Assembly (NCBI GenBank): GCA_040752395.1
Contig: JBFMHD010000009.1
Span: 1-26,871, forward strand
Direction of reading: 5' to 3'
Source of the DNA: JBFMHD01 sp040752395 [NCBI: Candidatus Hydrogenedentota bacterium]
GTDB lineage: Bacteria; JBFMHD01
Length of the DNA: 26,871 bases
In this document: in pieces, positions 8,831 through 17,071 of the stretch
Numbering within the stretch: position 1 is the stretch's first letter
How the letters are laid out: each line of letters starts with the position of its first letter
Made by a program: the position numbers and the translations under genes
The notes under the pieces: generated by a model
Database searches by the model: none
What the model saw: only the letters and a program-made list of their open reading frames with translations
What the model was told of the DNA's origin: nothing

Positions 8831-10345
8831 ATGGAAGACACAGTAAGAAAAAGATATTTTTTTAAATTACTCACTAATTTTACCGCCTTATTACTGGGTA
8901 TACTCTCTGTAACGATTATTCCAAGAGCTTTAGGTGTGGCTTTATATGGTGATTACAATTTTCTTTTAACCTCATTATTAGCGATACTTGTTTTTTTAGA
9001 TTTTAATACCTCAACAGCTTTTTATACATATTCGGCACGTGATACCAAAGCTGATATAAAAGAATTTACTTTTATTATTGTTTTTTTATTGGTTTTTTTT
9101 ATTTTTATCACAGGAATTGTATTATTGGTTTCTGTAGATTTTTATAAATACATATTTCCAGGACAAAAACCTGATAATATAATATTAATGACGATACTTG
9201 TTACCACAATTATCATAGTAAGGGTTATTAGCGGTTATAGTGATGCTAAAGCCTTAACAGTTACAACGGAAAAAATAAATGTCATTGTCAGGATAATTAC
9301 TTTTATAATCATTCTCATACTTTTTTTGAGTTTAAATCTAAATTTACAAACTTATGTTTTAACCCAGATTATCAGTTTCTTTGTAATCGCATCCTGTGCT
9401 GTATGCTGTATTAATCGAAAGATTTTAATCAAGAATATAATAAAATTTAATAATATTGATTTCAGATTTTTTGTGGATTACTGGTACAGATTCAGTGGCC
9501 CCTTATTTATATATAATATTTTCGGTTTTATTATTGCTTTCTTTGATAGGTGGATATTACAATTTGCTTCAGGCTCAAGAGAGCAGGGTTACTATTCTTT
9601 CGCATTTCAGATAGGTACTGTGATTAATACTCTGGTAGTATCGTTTACCCCTATATTCAGACGCGAAGTCGTAAAATACAATTATATAAATGATGTAGGA
9701 AATATAAAGAGGTTGTTTGTAAAATATACTTATTTTTTTTTTACTTTAAGTACTTTTCTATCCTTAATTATGTTTTTTTTAGCCAGGCAGATATTGAAAT
9801 TGGCTGGTAGTGATTTTAAAGATGCTTTACTACCCTTTTTAATAATATGTTTCTATCCGATGTATCAGGTCTATGGACATATGTGCGGTGAGATGTTTAT
9901 TGCTACGGAGAGAACGAAAATTTATACAAAACTCGGAATGTTTACTAATACCATCGGATTGCTTGCTGCTTATTTTATACTTGCACCAAAAAAATTATTG
10001 ATTCCCGGCTTAGAATTAGGAGCGATTGGGTTGGCGTTAAAAATGGTATTGGTGAATATTTTTCATATACATATCCTTCTTTATTTTTGTTGTTTAATAT
10101 TTAACCTGAATTTTTTCGATTTCATTATCCATCAATTAAAAGTTTTATCTTTATTTTTTATTATTGGGTGTCTCTCTTATTATATAAGTTATAATACCTT
10201 TATAAATAATGATATCCTAAATATCATAACATTTATTTTTCTTTTTTCTCTGATAATTATTACACTTGTTCTAAAAAAATCTACAATTGTTGGTATAACT
10301 ATAGATAAAGAATTTGTTTATAGTTTTATAAATAAAATATTTTGA
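8831..10345 (+). CDS. wzx: Wzx-type polysaccharide flippase (MOP superfamily)
   Basis: A 504-residue integral membrane protein with about a dozen to fourteen hydrophobic helices and the N-terminal pattern LGILSVTIIPRALGVALYGD that is typical of the polysaccharide-transporter branch of the MOP exporters. It would flip undecaprenyl-diphosphate-linked repeat units across the inner membrane. The conserved region around FGFIIAFFDRWILQF and the later GLELGAIGLALKMVLVN stretch also fit. It lies 9 bases after the radical SAM gene. Its presence indicates Wzx/Wzy-dependent export; no clear Wzy polymerase was seen, although the truncated membrane protein at the right edge could be considered. Confidence 0.85.
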   Translation: MEDTVRKRYFFKLLTNFTALLLGILSVTIIPRALGVALYGDYNFLLTSLLAILVFLDFNTSTAFYTYSARDTKADIKEFTFIIVFLLVFFIFITGIVLLVSVDFYKYIFPGQKPDNIILMTILVTTIIIVRVISGYSDAKALTVTTEKINVIVRIITFIIILILFLSLNLNLQTYVLTQIISFFVIASCAVCCINRKILIKNIIKFNNIDFRFFVDYWYRFSGPLFIYNIFGFIIAFFDRWILQFASGSREQGYYSFAFQIGTVINTLVVSFTPIFRREVVKYNYINDVGNIKRLFVKYTYFFFTLSTFLSLIMFFLARQILKLAGSDFKDALLPFLIICFYPMYQVYGHMCGEMFIATERTKIYTKLGMFTNTIGLLAAYFILAPKKLLIPGLELGAIGLALKMVLVNIFHIHILLYFCCLIFNLNFFDFIIHQLKVLSLFFIIGCLSYYISYNTFINNDILNIITFIFLFSLIIITLVLKKSTIVGITIDKEFVYSFINKIF

Positions 10346-10354
10346 TTTTGTTTT

Positions 10355-12145
10355 ATGTTTTTAGCATTAACACCGCATCATCAATTCTGGGAATATGAGA
10401 ATAATTCAATAACATTGCTTGGAGAATGGTGTCTTACTGATGAAACACGCAATATACTAAAAAATAAGAAATACAAAATAGTGACTACACCATGGAAAAA
10501 TAAAAGAATCTCTGACGAGATACTCTATATCTTTGATTTTTTAAGATTTCTAATCCCGCATTTTACTAAAATACTAAATGAGGTCCATAATGTAGATAAA
10601 TCACAAAAATACTGGAAAACCATATTATCAGCCTGGCTTTATGATTATATCAGTGTGATATATGATGGCTATTTAAGATTAAAGAAATCAAAGGACGAAC
10701 TCGGTGAATTTAAAACATATTTTACCGATGAAAATTTGTACTATCCTATCCTGAATCATTTATATTTCTTATATCTTTTAAATAAAGACAATTATCGCTT
10801 ATATCTTTTTTCAATAATAGGTAGAGAGATGGGATTAGAGGGAGGCAGAGTAAATCTTGTCAAACAAGATTATTTTGGTGAGTATGTATCGTTTTTTTTA
10901 AAACATAAAAAGGATAGAGATTTAAAAAGGATATTTATGAAGAAATTGCTGATATTTTTGAGCGTTATTAATCCATTCCTTAAAAAGAAAATAATTGTTG
11001 ATGGTATCTCTTCTTATGATAAATTTATACTCTCTTTTAAAACTGGACTTAATTTACATACTGATATTCCCTGGCGCGAGCTTGATAATCTACTTTTAAA
11101 TAGAATAAATAAGGAAAATATTATAAACCAGACATCAAGAGATGTCTTCGAAAAATTACCATACCGTAATAAATTTGAAGAGATATTATGCAAAACAATG
11201 AAATTTAATTTTCCGGTTTATTATTTAGAAAAATATAAAAAAATGTTAGACCTGTTAAAGTCACATATGAATAAAAATATAAGGTCCATAATGACTGTAA
11301 ACTGGAACAATATTGAATCACTTAAATTTACCGCTGCTTCAATAGCTGATAACAATGGAAAATTAATAGCACTCCAGCACGGCGGTGCAGCAGGCGTTAC
11401 TATGAATTTCCCAGAGGAATTAATTGATAGATATATAACAGATATTTATGTAAGTTCAGGCTGGATGGAAGAAAAAAATATTGATAGTGAACTTTGCAAA
11501 GTTGTTCCACTACCCCGAACCGCATATGGCAGACTTAATAATACATGGCTAAATAAATCTGATGAATGTGTTTTAGTGGGGAATGCGATACTAAGATATA
11601 TTTATAGAATCCAGCCATTTTATAGCCCTGAAGATATGGAAGAATATTTTGAGTGGAAATATGTGTTTTTCAATTCATTAGACCAGAATATCTTAAACAA
11701 ATTTTGCTATAGACCATACCCTTATGAATTTGGGTATAACGAGATTGAAAGAATAAAAGAAAAATTTCCCAAGATGAAATTTTTAACAGACGTAAATCTT
11801 ATAGAGTTTATGAAAGGATGTAGACTGGTTGTATCAGACCATCTTGCAACATCGTATCTCGAATCATTAATTATTAATGTACCAACGGTTTTATTCTGGG
11901 ATAAAGAAATTTTTAGAATCAGACCATCTGCTTGCAGCTATTTTAATAATTTTCAAAGTGTCAAGATTTTACATTATACACCAGATGACGCTGCACACCA
12001 TATAAATCAAATCTTTGATAATATTGAGAGTTGGTGGCTGGATGAAAGGGTTCAGAAAGCACGATTAGATTTTGTTAATTATCTTGGTTTTTCGTCTCCG
12101 GATTGGAGCACTAAATGGAAGCAATTTATTAAACAAGAGTTATGA
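10355..12145 (+). CDS. LIC12162-family putative sugar transferase
   Basis: A 596-residue soluble protein matching the LIC12162 family of surface-carbohydrate transferases first noted in Leptospira. Marks I can see are LLGEWCL near the start, the LNEVHNVDKSQKYWKTIL segment about residues 72-90, IALQHGGAAG near residue 343, and SDHLATSYLESLIINVPTV in the C-terminal third. The last two are typical of a GT-B-like fold with a nucleotide or glycosyl-phosphate site. The family's reaction is not established. It begins nine bases after the flippase stop and ends in an ATGA overlap with the next gene, so it belongs to the same transcript. Family match quite sure, activity not. Confidence 0.75.
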   Translation: MFLALTPHHQFWEYENNSITLLGEWCLTDETRNILKNKKYKIVTTPWKNKRISDEILYIFDFLRFLIPHFTKILNEVHNVDKSQKYWKTILSAWLYDYISVIYDGYLRLKKSKDELGEFKTYFTDENLYYPILNHLYFLYLLNKDNYRLYLFSIIGREMGLEGGRVNLVKQDYFGEYVSFFLKHKKDRDLKRIFMKKLLIFLSVINPFLKKKIIVDGISSYDKFILSFKTGLNLHTDIPWRELDNLLLNRINKENIINQTSRDVFEKLPYRNKFEEILCKTMKFNFPVYYLEKYKKMLDLLKSHMNKNIRSIMTVNWNNIESLKFTAASIADNNGKLIALQHGGAAGVTMNFPEELIDRYITDIYVSSGWMEEKNIDSELCKVVPLPRTAYGRLNNTWLNKSDECVLVGNAILRYIYRIQPFYSPEDMEEYFEWKYVFFNSLDQNILNKFCYRPYPYEFGYNEIERIKEKFPKMKFLTDVNLIEFMKGCRLVVSDHLATSYLESLIINVPTVLFWDKEIFRIRPSACSYFNNFQSVKILHYTPDDAAHHINQIFDNIESWWLDERVQKARLDFVNYLGFSSPDWSTKWKQFIKQEL

Positions 12146-13638
12146 ATAAACCAAAAAACTTTAAATTACTCTTTATTTTTCCCAATATAGCAATGGCTAA
12201 TCCACCACCAATGAGTCTTTCAATCTTTAATGCTTTACTAAGAGACCTTCCAGTTGAAATTAGATTATTCGATACAACCGCATATTTTGGTTTGGGAAAA
12301 AAGTTTTTTGATAAAATGAAAGAAGATTTATTACAGGTCAAACCTTTTGATTTTCAAGAAAGAAATATCAAGATAAAAGAGACAGACCCGATTAATGACT
12401 TACAAAACCTGGTGGAAGAATATAAACCTGATTTAATAGCACTCTCCTGTAATGAGGTTACATTTAAACAGGGTATCGAGCTGTTAAATAGTATAAAAGA
12501 TTTTAAATCCAAGAATAATGTTAAAGTTATAGTGGGTGGTATTTTAGTGACTTCTGCACCTGAGTTCGTATTGAGTTATGATATTATTGATATGGTTTGT
12601 ATTGGCGAAGGAGAACACGTCATAACAGAATTAATAGACAGGATGATAAATGGCCAGGCTATAGATAATATAAAGAATATATATATAAAATCCGATGGTA
12701 AAATTATTAAAAATTCGATTAGAGAATTAGTGGATTTAAATGAGCTACCGATACCTGATTTCAGTATTTTTGAAGAAAATAGGTTTTACAGACCTATGGG
12801 TGGAAAAGTCTGGCGCTTATTCCCCATAGAAACAGATAGAGGATGCCCTTATAAATGTACATATTGCGGTTCCCCAATGTTGAATAAAATATATTTAAAT
12901 AGATTTTATAGAAAAAAAAGTATGGAAAAGATAGATATGGAATTACATAACTTAGTGTATAATTGGGATGCAGAGTACATTTTTTTCCCTTCTGACAATT
13001 TTTTAATTGCATCAGATGATGAATTTAATAATTTTATCAGAATATATAAGAAGTATCAGAAACCGTTCTGGATTCAGAGCAGAGCCGAGACCTGCAATCT
13101 CGAGAGATTGAAGAAATTAAGAGATGTGGGTTGTGACCGGATGTCGTTAGGACTGGAACATGGCAATGAAGAATTTAGAAAGAATGTTTTGCAAAAAACT
13201 TTTACTAATGAACAATTTCTTAAGGCGGTTGAAGCTGTTAATGAAGCAGGCATTATACTTACAGTAAATAATATGATTGGGTTTCCAGATGAGACACGAG
13301 AACTTGCTTTTGATACAATTAAATTTAATCGTAGAATTAAGAGTGATTCTATCAATGCTTTTACCTTTGCCCCTTTCCGAGGAACTAAACTTTATGATAT
13401 CTGTATAGAAAAAGGCTACCTATCACGCGATATTTTAGCCGGTGTCTTTCAGGAGACCTCTGTATTGAATATGCCTTTTTTCACAAAAGAGGAGATTATG
13501 GGCTTGATTAAAACTTTTGTATTATACGTAAAAATGCCTGAAAAATACTGGCCATTGATTAAAGAAGCAGAAAAAAATGATCCACGAGGCAAAGAATGTC
13601 TCGAAGAATTAAAAAAAGAATATAAGAGATTATTTTGA
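12142..13638 (+). CDS. B12-binding-domain radical SAM protein
   Basis: Second of three such proteins in the window. The N-terminal cobalamin-type domain (about residues 1-170) starts FKLLFIFPNIAMANPPPMSL and ends VCIGEGEHVITEL. The core begins DRGCPYKCTYCGSP with cluster cysteines C235, C239 and C242, then MSLGLEHGNE and NMIGFPDET. Length 498. The start overlaps the LIC12162-family stop by ATGA. It is only distantly similar to the proteins at 7400 and 23541 by eye, so these are not recent duplicates. It is the last gene of block 1, followed by almost 500 bases of non-coding DNA. The substrate is unknown; C-methylation of a sugar is one possibility. Confidence 0.85.
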   Translation: MNKPKNFKLLFIFPNIAMANPPPMSLSIFNALLRDLPVEIRLFDTTAYFGLGKKFFDKMKEDLLQVKPFDFQERNIKIKETDPINDLQNLVEEYKPDLIALSCNEVTFKQGIELLNSIKDFKSKNNVKVIVGGILVTSAPEFVLSYDIIDMVCIGEGEHVITELIDRMINGQAIDNIKNIYIKSDGKIIKNSIRELVDLNELPIPDFSIFEENRFYRPMGGKVWRLFPIETDRGCPYKCTYCGSPMLNKIYLNRFYRKKSMEKIDMELHNLVYNWDAEYIFFPSDNFLIASDDEFNNFIRIYKKYQKPFWIQSRAETCNLERLKKLRDVGCDRMSLGLEHGNEEFRKNVLQKTFTNEQFLKAVEAVNEAGIILTVNNMIGFPDETRELAFDTIKFNRRIKSDSINAFTFAPFRGTKLYDICIEKGYLSRDILAGVFQETSVLNMPFFTKEEIMGLIKTFVLYVKMPEKYWPLIKEAEKNDPRGKECLEELKKEYKRLF

Positions 13639-13712
13639 GCCTGTTGCACAAGTCTTTTGATAAATAAATTTTTTGAAAAAATCAAGAGAAATTTTTCTGA
13701 AGTGGTAATCCG

Positions 13713-13923
13713 TCAGTTATTGGTGCAGTAGAATTTACTTAAGAAGCAAGAAGCAAGATTAAGGAAACTCCACCAAAGACTGAGAACGTGTGAAAAAATA
13801 CGGCAAATGTAGTGAGGGACTTCAGTCCCGTAAAATAATTCATTGATAGTTTTATAATTAAAGAACCCAAAGACGCACCTAAAGGTGCTCACTACAATTT
13901 TTTCACACGTTCTGAGGGAATAC
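13713..13923 (+). repeat. Dispersed repeat, copy 1 (interrupted by a small element)
   Basis: Bases 13713-13751 match 16927-16965 with one mismatch in 39. A more diverged stretch follows (13752-13784 against 17006-17038). After the inserted element, CTGAGGGAATAC (13912-13923) matches 17034-17045. The core is a purine-rich GAAGCAAGA tract. Both copies point the same way. Copy 1 lacks about 40 bases of extra GCAAG/AACGGAA-type sequence that copy 2 has. Confidence 0.8.
13785..13911. mobile_element. 127-bp MITE-like element with 15-bp perfect inverted ends and 5-bp target duplication
   Basis: Ends AACGTGTGAAAAAAT (13785-13799) and ATTTTTTCACACGTT (13897-13911) are exact reverse complements. Just inside, TGTAGTGAG (13808-13816) pairs with CTCACTACA (13888-13896). 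The interior has two perfect hairpins: GGGAC-TTCA-GTCCC (13816-13829) and GCACCT-AA-AGGTGC (13875-13888). The element is flanked by CTGAG on both sides (13780-13784 and 13912-13916). The uninterrupted site, with one CTGAG, is at 17034-17038. There is no coding capacity, so it would depend on a transposase elsewhere. Confidence 0.85.
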
Positions 13924-13936
13924 GAGGTCTCTTTTA

Positions 13937-14033
13937 AACCCCCTTTATCGCATCTAAAGATGCTCATTACATTTTTTATTTTTTTGTAATTTCAATATAA
14001 TCAATATAATGTAAAGAGGGTCACAAGACCCGT
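13937..14033. repeat. Diverged hairpin modules related to the inserted element
   Basis: The stretch GCATCT-AA-AGATGC then TCATTACA (13950-13971) resembles the right half of the element at 13785, and TGTAAAGAGGGTC-ACAA-GACCC (14010-14031) resembles its left half. The order is therefore right-then-left, the reverse of the intact element. Both hairpins keep their pairing despite base changes in the stems, so the structure seems conserved rather than the exact sequence. Confidence 0.6.
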
Positions 14034-14099
14034 TCTTTAGTCTTTATGCCTGTTTTTAAAGAATTTTGTAGAACTAATTGATGAACATATACTTCTTAC

Positions 14100-14113
14100 T
14101 TTTGACTTTTGAC
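14100..14113 (+). repeat. TTTTGAC tandem pair
   Basis: Two exact 7-base units TTTTGAC-TTTTGAC just upstream of the FkbM gene. Short heptamer runs of this kind occur between genes in some bacteria. It could also offer a TTGAC-type -35 box, but no matching -10 is placed usefully. Confidence 0.35.
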
Positions 14114-14120
14114 TTGTCAT

Positions 14121-14125
14121 AGGAG
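14121..14125 (+). promoter_or_regulatory. Ribosome binding site of the FkbM methyltransferase gene
   Basis: AGGAG nine bases before the ATG at 14135. It fixes the start and marks a gene translated independently of block 1. Confidence 0.65.
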
Positions 14126-14134
14126 ATATTATAA

Positions 14135-14977
14135 ATGAGTATAAAATTGAAAGTTTATAAATTTTTTGTTAATGTGTTAAAGCAAGGGGTAGAATTTTTT
14201 GGACGCTCAAAAGCAACGCATATATATGCAAGCTTAATCGAAGAACTATCTCCGGTTTTGATGACAGATACTCCATCAGGGATGATAAAATTTTTTTGTC
14301 CAAATAGAGTAATTGAATGGCGTGCAAATACTTTATTAACAAAAGAACCAGAAACCATTGAATGGATAGATACATTTGCAAATAATGAGACCTTATGGGA
14401 TATAGGAGCTAATATAGGTGTTTATTCTTTGTATGCAGCATTGAAAGGCTTGCGAGTTCTCGCCTTCGAACCAGCTGCCTGTAACTATTATATCCTCAAT
14501 AAGAATATCGAGATAAATAAAATGAGCGATCGGATTTCAAGCTTTTGTTTTGCATTTAATGACCTAACAAAAATCGATAATTTTTATATGAGTAACGTAG
14601 AATTTGGGGGAGCAGAACATGTCTTTGCTCAGGAGATCGACTGGAAAGGAGAGAAATTTTTACCTGTATTTAAACAAGCTACCATTGGTTTTACCATGGA
14701 TGAATTTATTGATTATTTTAACCCGCAATTCCCCAATTATATAAAAATCGATGTTGATGGCATAGAAGATAAGATTATTAAAGGAGCTTATAAAACATTA
14801 AAAGATGACAGGGTAAAGTCGATATTAGTTGAATTGAACATAGCAAAAAAAGAGGTTTATAATGAGATAACAGATATTTTAAAAAACGCAGGTTTTAGTT
14901 TAGTTAAAAGGTCTCATTCACCAGATTTTGATAATACTAAATATTCAGATATTTATAATTGTATTTTCAGCCGCTAA
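14135..14977 (+). CDS. FkbM-family SAM-dependent methyltransferase
   Basis: A 280-residue methyltransferase. The SAM-binding motif WDIGANIGVYSLYAA lies near residues 88-101, followed by LAFEPAACNYYILNKNIEIN, and the family-typical FPNYIKIDVDGIEDKIIKGA and VELN segments in the second half. FkbM enzymes O-methylate hydroxyls, and many lie in polysaccharide clusters, where they cap or decorate sugar residues. The start is supported by a good ribosome site. It stands after a repeat-rich gap of almost 500 bases and shares an 84-base spacer with the next gene, so it and that gene form a small separate block. Target sugar unknown. Confidence 0.85.
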   Translation: MSIKLKVYKFFVNVLKQGVEFFGRSKATHIYASLIEELSPVLMTDTPSGMIKFFCPNRVIEWRANTLLTKEPETIEWIDTFANNETLWDIGANIGVYSLYAALKGLRVLAFEPAACNYYILNKNIEINKMSDRISSFCFAFNDLTKIDNFYMSNVEFGGAEHVFAQEIDWKGEKFLPVFKQATIGFTMDEFIDYFNPQFPNYIKIDVDGIEDKIIKGAYKTLKDDRVKSILVELNIAKKEVYNEITDILKNAGFSLVKRSHSPDFDNTKYSDIYNCIFSR

Positions 14978-15061
14978 ACCAGATTTATTGGCCCCTGCCT
15001 TAATAATGAAATTTGCAGGCTCTATATCATTTTTCCATAATCTTTTAATCTTTCAATAATT

Positions 15062-16903
15062 ATGTCAGATATACATACAGAGAAGTTAATATTAGCAGAT
15101 TCGTTTCTTTCAGCTGAAAGAATTGTTAGTAAGATTAAAAATAAAGAGAAGTTTAAGTGGACATATATAGGCAGAGATTATGTTAGATATCAAAAATTTA
15201 GTTTAAAATTCGGGGAAAAAGGTAGCTTTATAAGTCTTTCTAAAAAATTAGATGAGGTTTCTGATTCTTTAAGAAAACCATTTATGGAGTGGTTAGATGA
15301 ATTAAATTATAGATATGAGAGTGATATTATATGGTGGTTTACTTCGGTTTCGGGTCGTAATACATTAGGCAGTGATTTATTTTTAAATATATGTTATTTA
15401 TTTATAATTGAGGAACTTATTAAATCGAATAATTTGCCAGCTGTAATCATATATGAAGATAAAAAAGTTATAAAAGAGGCTGAAAAGATTTTTCAAAAAC
15501 ATAACATAGATTTTAGAAGAATTTGGTCTTTTCCCTTTGCAGGCCACTTAAAAAATGTTTTAAGACCATTTTGTCTTTATATTAAATTTATTTTCAATCT
15601 TTTAATTATAAAGTTTTCGGCTTTTATAACGAGATGTTTTATTCATAAAGAATATAGTCACAACAATAGCTCTATAATGGTTTTAACTTATTTAACAGAT
15701 AAAGATTTTGATAAAGACGGCATATTTAAAGATAAATATTTTCCTTTTTTATATGAATGGTTAAAAAATAATGGATATAATTTTTGTTTATTGCCACATT
15801 TATTTAATATAAAAAATTATTGGAGGGTTTTTCAGTGTATTAGAAAATCGAATATCAGGTTTATTGTCGAGTATGATTATATAAACATATTTGATTATAT
15901 AGCTATTTTCTTGTATTCTTTTAAAATATTTGTTAAAAATTTTGTATTTCCTGTTTTTATTGATAAAGATATATCAGCGCTGTGTAAATCAGAGTTAAAG
16001 AGTATTAATAACATTTTATCTATTGTAAGCGGTATTACTAAGTACAGACTGGCTATGAAATTATTTAAAAGCAATATAAAACCAGAAATATTTATACTCT
16101 GGTATGAAAATCAGATAAAAGACAAGGCTATTATTTATGGGATAAGAAAATTTTTACCAGATACAAAAATCACAGGACTCCAGTCTTTTGTCTATTGCCC
16201 TAATTATTTATTTTTATACCCTCTTCAATCTGAAGTAAAATTTAAAATAGTGCCTGATAAGATTCTGGTTACAGGAAAATTATTTTGCGACATTGCCAAA
16301 AATTATAGTTCAGATGTAAAATGTGGTGTTGCACCAGCTTTGAGATATTCATATCTTTATAAAAACAACACAACTCTTAAGATCTCCAGGGATAAAAAAA
16401 TAGTATTAGTATTGTCTCCATATTCTACTCTGGAAGCCAGCGAGTTTTTATTACAGCTATCAGAGGCAATAGATGGTAGAAATGAATTGTATCTATTAAA
16501 GGTTCACCCGGATATTAATCAGGACAAATTTATAGATATTCTAAAAAAATTAAGAATATTAAATAATTATAGAATATTTGGAGAAAATTTAACTGATGGT
16601 TTTAGGATGGCGGATGTTGTGATATCAACTGCTTCTGGAACCGCACTTGAAGCCCTAACTTTTGGTATCCCTGTTATTCTTATTGCTAAATTATTGTCTC
16701 TGACTTTTAATCCATTAGTTTATGTTAGAGAGGATATCTGGAGAGTTTGTTATACTCCAGAAGAAATAAATAAAACACTGGATTATTATTTAAGGATTGA
16801 CGAAGCTGTGAAAAGAAGTTTTATTCAAATTGGTAAAAATATCAGACAGGACTATTTTGAACCCATTAATGATGAAGGTTTAAAAGAGTTTGTAACTTTT
16901 TAA
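15062..16903 (+). CDS. Large surface-carbohydrate biosynthesis protein, probable GT-B-like transferase
   Basis: A 613-residue protein I recognise only loosely, from memory, as resembling the LIC13510 (TIGR04326) surface carbohydrate family. Visible features are a WWFTSVSGRN segment near residue 100, a hydrophobic patch about residues 165-195 (LRPFCLYIKFIFNLLIIKFSAFI) that could be a membrane-associated segment, and a C-terminal half with YLLKVHPDINQ and ADVVISTASGTALEALTFGIP. The last resembles the nucleotide/phosphate site of GT-B folds such as the CDP-glycerol transferase group. That C-terminal signature is shared in style with the LIC12162-family protein at 10355. No strong ribosome site precedes the ATG. 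Function beyond a probable transferase is not claimed. Confidence 0.55.
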   Translation: MSDIHTEKLILADSFLSAERIVSKIKNKEKFKWTYIGRDYVRYQKFSLKFGEKGSFISLSKKLDEVSDSLRKPFMEWLDELNYRYESDIIWWFTSVSGRNTLGSDLFLNICYLFIIEELIKSNNLPAVIIYEDKKVIKEAEKIFQKHNIDFRRIWSFPFAGHLKNVLRPFCLYIKFIFNLLIIKFSAFITRCFIHKEYSHNNSSIMVLTYLTDKDFDKDGIFKDKYFPFLYEWLKNNGYNFCLLPHLFNIKNYWRVFQCIRKSNIRFIVEYDYINIFDYIAIFLYSFKIFVKNFVFPVFIDKDISALCKSELKSINNILSIVSGITKYRLAMKLFKSNIKPEIFILWYENQIKDKAIIYGIRKFLPDTKITGLQSFVYCPNYLFLYPLQSEVKFKIVPDKILVTGKLFCDIAKNYSSDVKCGVAPALRYSYLYKNNTTLKISRDKKIVLVLSPYSTLEASEFLLQLSEAIDGRNELYLLKVHPDINQDKFIDILKKLRILNNYRIFGENLTDGFRMADVVISTASGTALEALTFGIPVILIAKLLSLTFNPLVYVREDIWRVCYTPEEINKTLDYYLRIDEAVKRSFIQIGKNIRQDYFEPINDEGLKEFVTF

Positions 16904-16921
16904 TATGGCTGATATGCCATA
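16904..16921 (+). other. Small palindrome directly after a stop codon
   Basis: TATGGC-TGATAT-GCCATA gives a 6-bp stem and 6-base loop immediately after the TAA at 16901-16903. It has no T-run behind it, so a terminator role is weak. It could end the two-gene block or be part of repeat DNA. Confidence 0.3.
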
Positions 16922-16926
16922 AAGCC

Positions 16927-17045
16927 TCAGTTATTGCTGCAGTAGAATTTACTTAAGAAGCAAGAGGCAAGGTAACGGAAAAGAAAGATAACGAAAGAGG
17001 CAAGAAGCAAGATTACGGAATCCCACTACAAGACTGAGGGAATAC
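16927..17045 (+). repeat. Dispersed repeat, copy 2 (empty site of the small element)
   Basis: Same-direction copy of the repeat at 13713. It reads through AAGACTGAGGGAATAC (17030-17045) without the 127-bp insertion. It carries about 40 additional bases (16966-17005) of degenerate GGCAAG/AACGGAA units, suggesting internal tandem growth. It lies between the two-gene block and the aldolase gene. Confidence 0.8.
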
Positions 17046-17071
17046 CCTCTCAATTATTTTTAGCTTTTTCT

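Larger units (their letters stand above)
13639..14134 (+). other. Gene-free repeat-rich region between blocks 1 and 2
   Basis: 496 bases without a credible gene. From left to right it holds an AT-only palindrome (13668-13682), the first copy of a dispersed repeat (13713-13923) interrupted by a 127-bp inverted-repeat element (13785-13911), two related hairpin modules (13937-14033), a TTTTGAC direct repeat (14100-14113) and the ribosome site of the next gene. A minus-strand open frame of 84 codons crosses it but runs through the repeats and has no protein character. Confidence 0.8.

Noticed and set aside
13668-13682. ATTTTTTGAAAAAAT palindrome as a terminator for block 1
   Set aside because: The stem is only A/T pairs with a one-base centre; it would be too weak, and such runs are expected in DNA this AT-rich.
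13785-13911. Inverted-repeat element as a transcription terminator or attenuator only
   Set aside because: Its exact 15-bp ends, the CTGAG duplication and the empty site downstream are explained by insertion; a terminator would not need them. A secondary transcription effect remains possible.
13713-13967. Minus-strand open frame of 84 codons in the gap between blocks 1 and 2
   Set aside because: It crosses the dispersed repeat and the inserted element, has no ribosome site and no recognisable protein features.
14102-14130. Promoter for the FkbM gene using TTGACT as -35 box
   Set aside because: The best -10-like bases 17 nt downstream fall on the ribosome site, leaving no room for a leader. 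Not supported.
14978-15061. Minus-strand reading EPANFIIKAGANKSG, resembling a sulfotransferase PAPS loop
   Set aside because: It is short, is interrupted by a stop on one side and runs into the real FkbM gene on the other, and lacks the GTT that should follow KSG. Probably chance.
13713-17045. Repeat copies as a CRISPR array or attachment sites of an integrated phage
   Set aside because: There are only two copies 3.2 kb apart with protein-coding sugar genes between them; no integrase, phage or cas gene is present.
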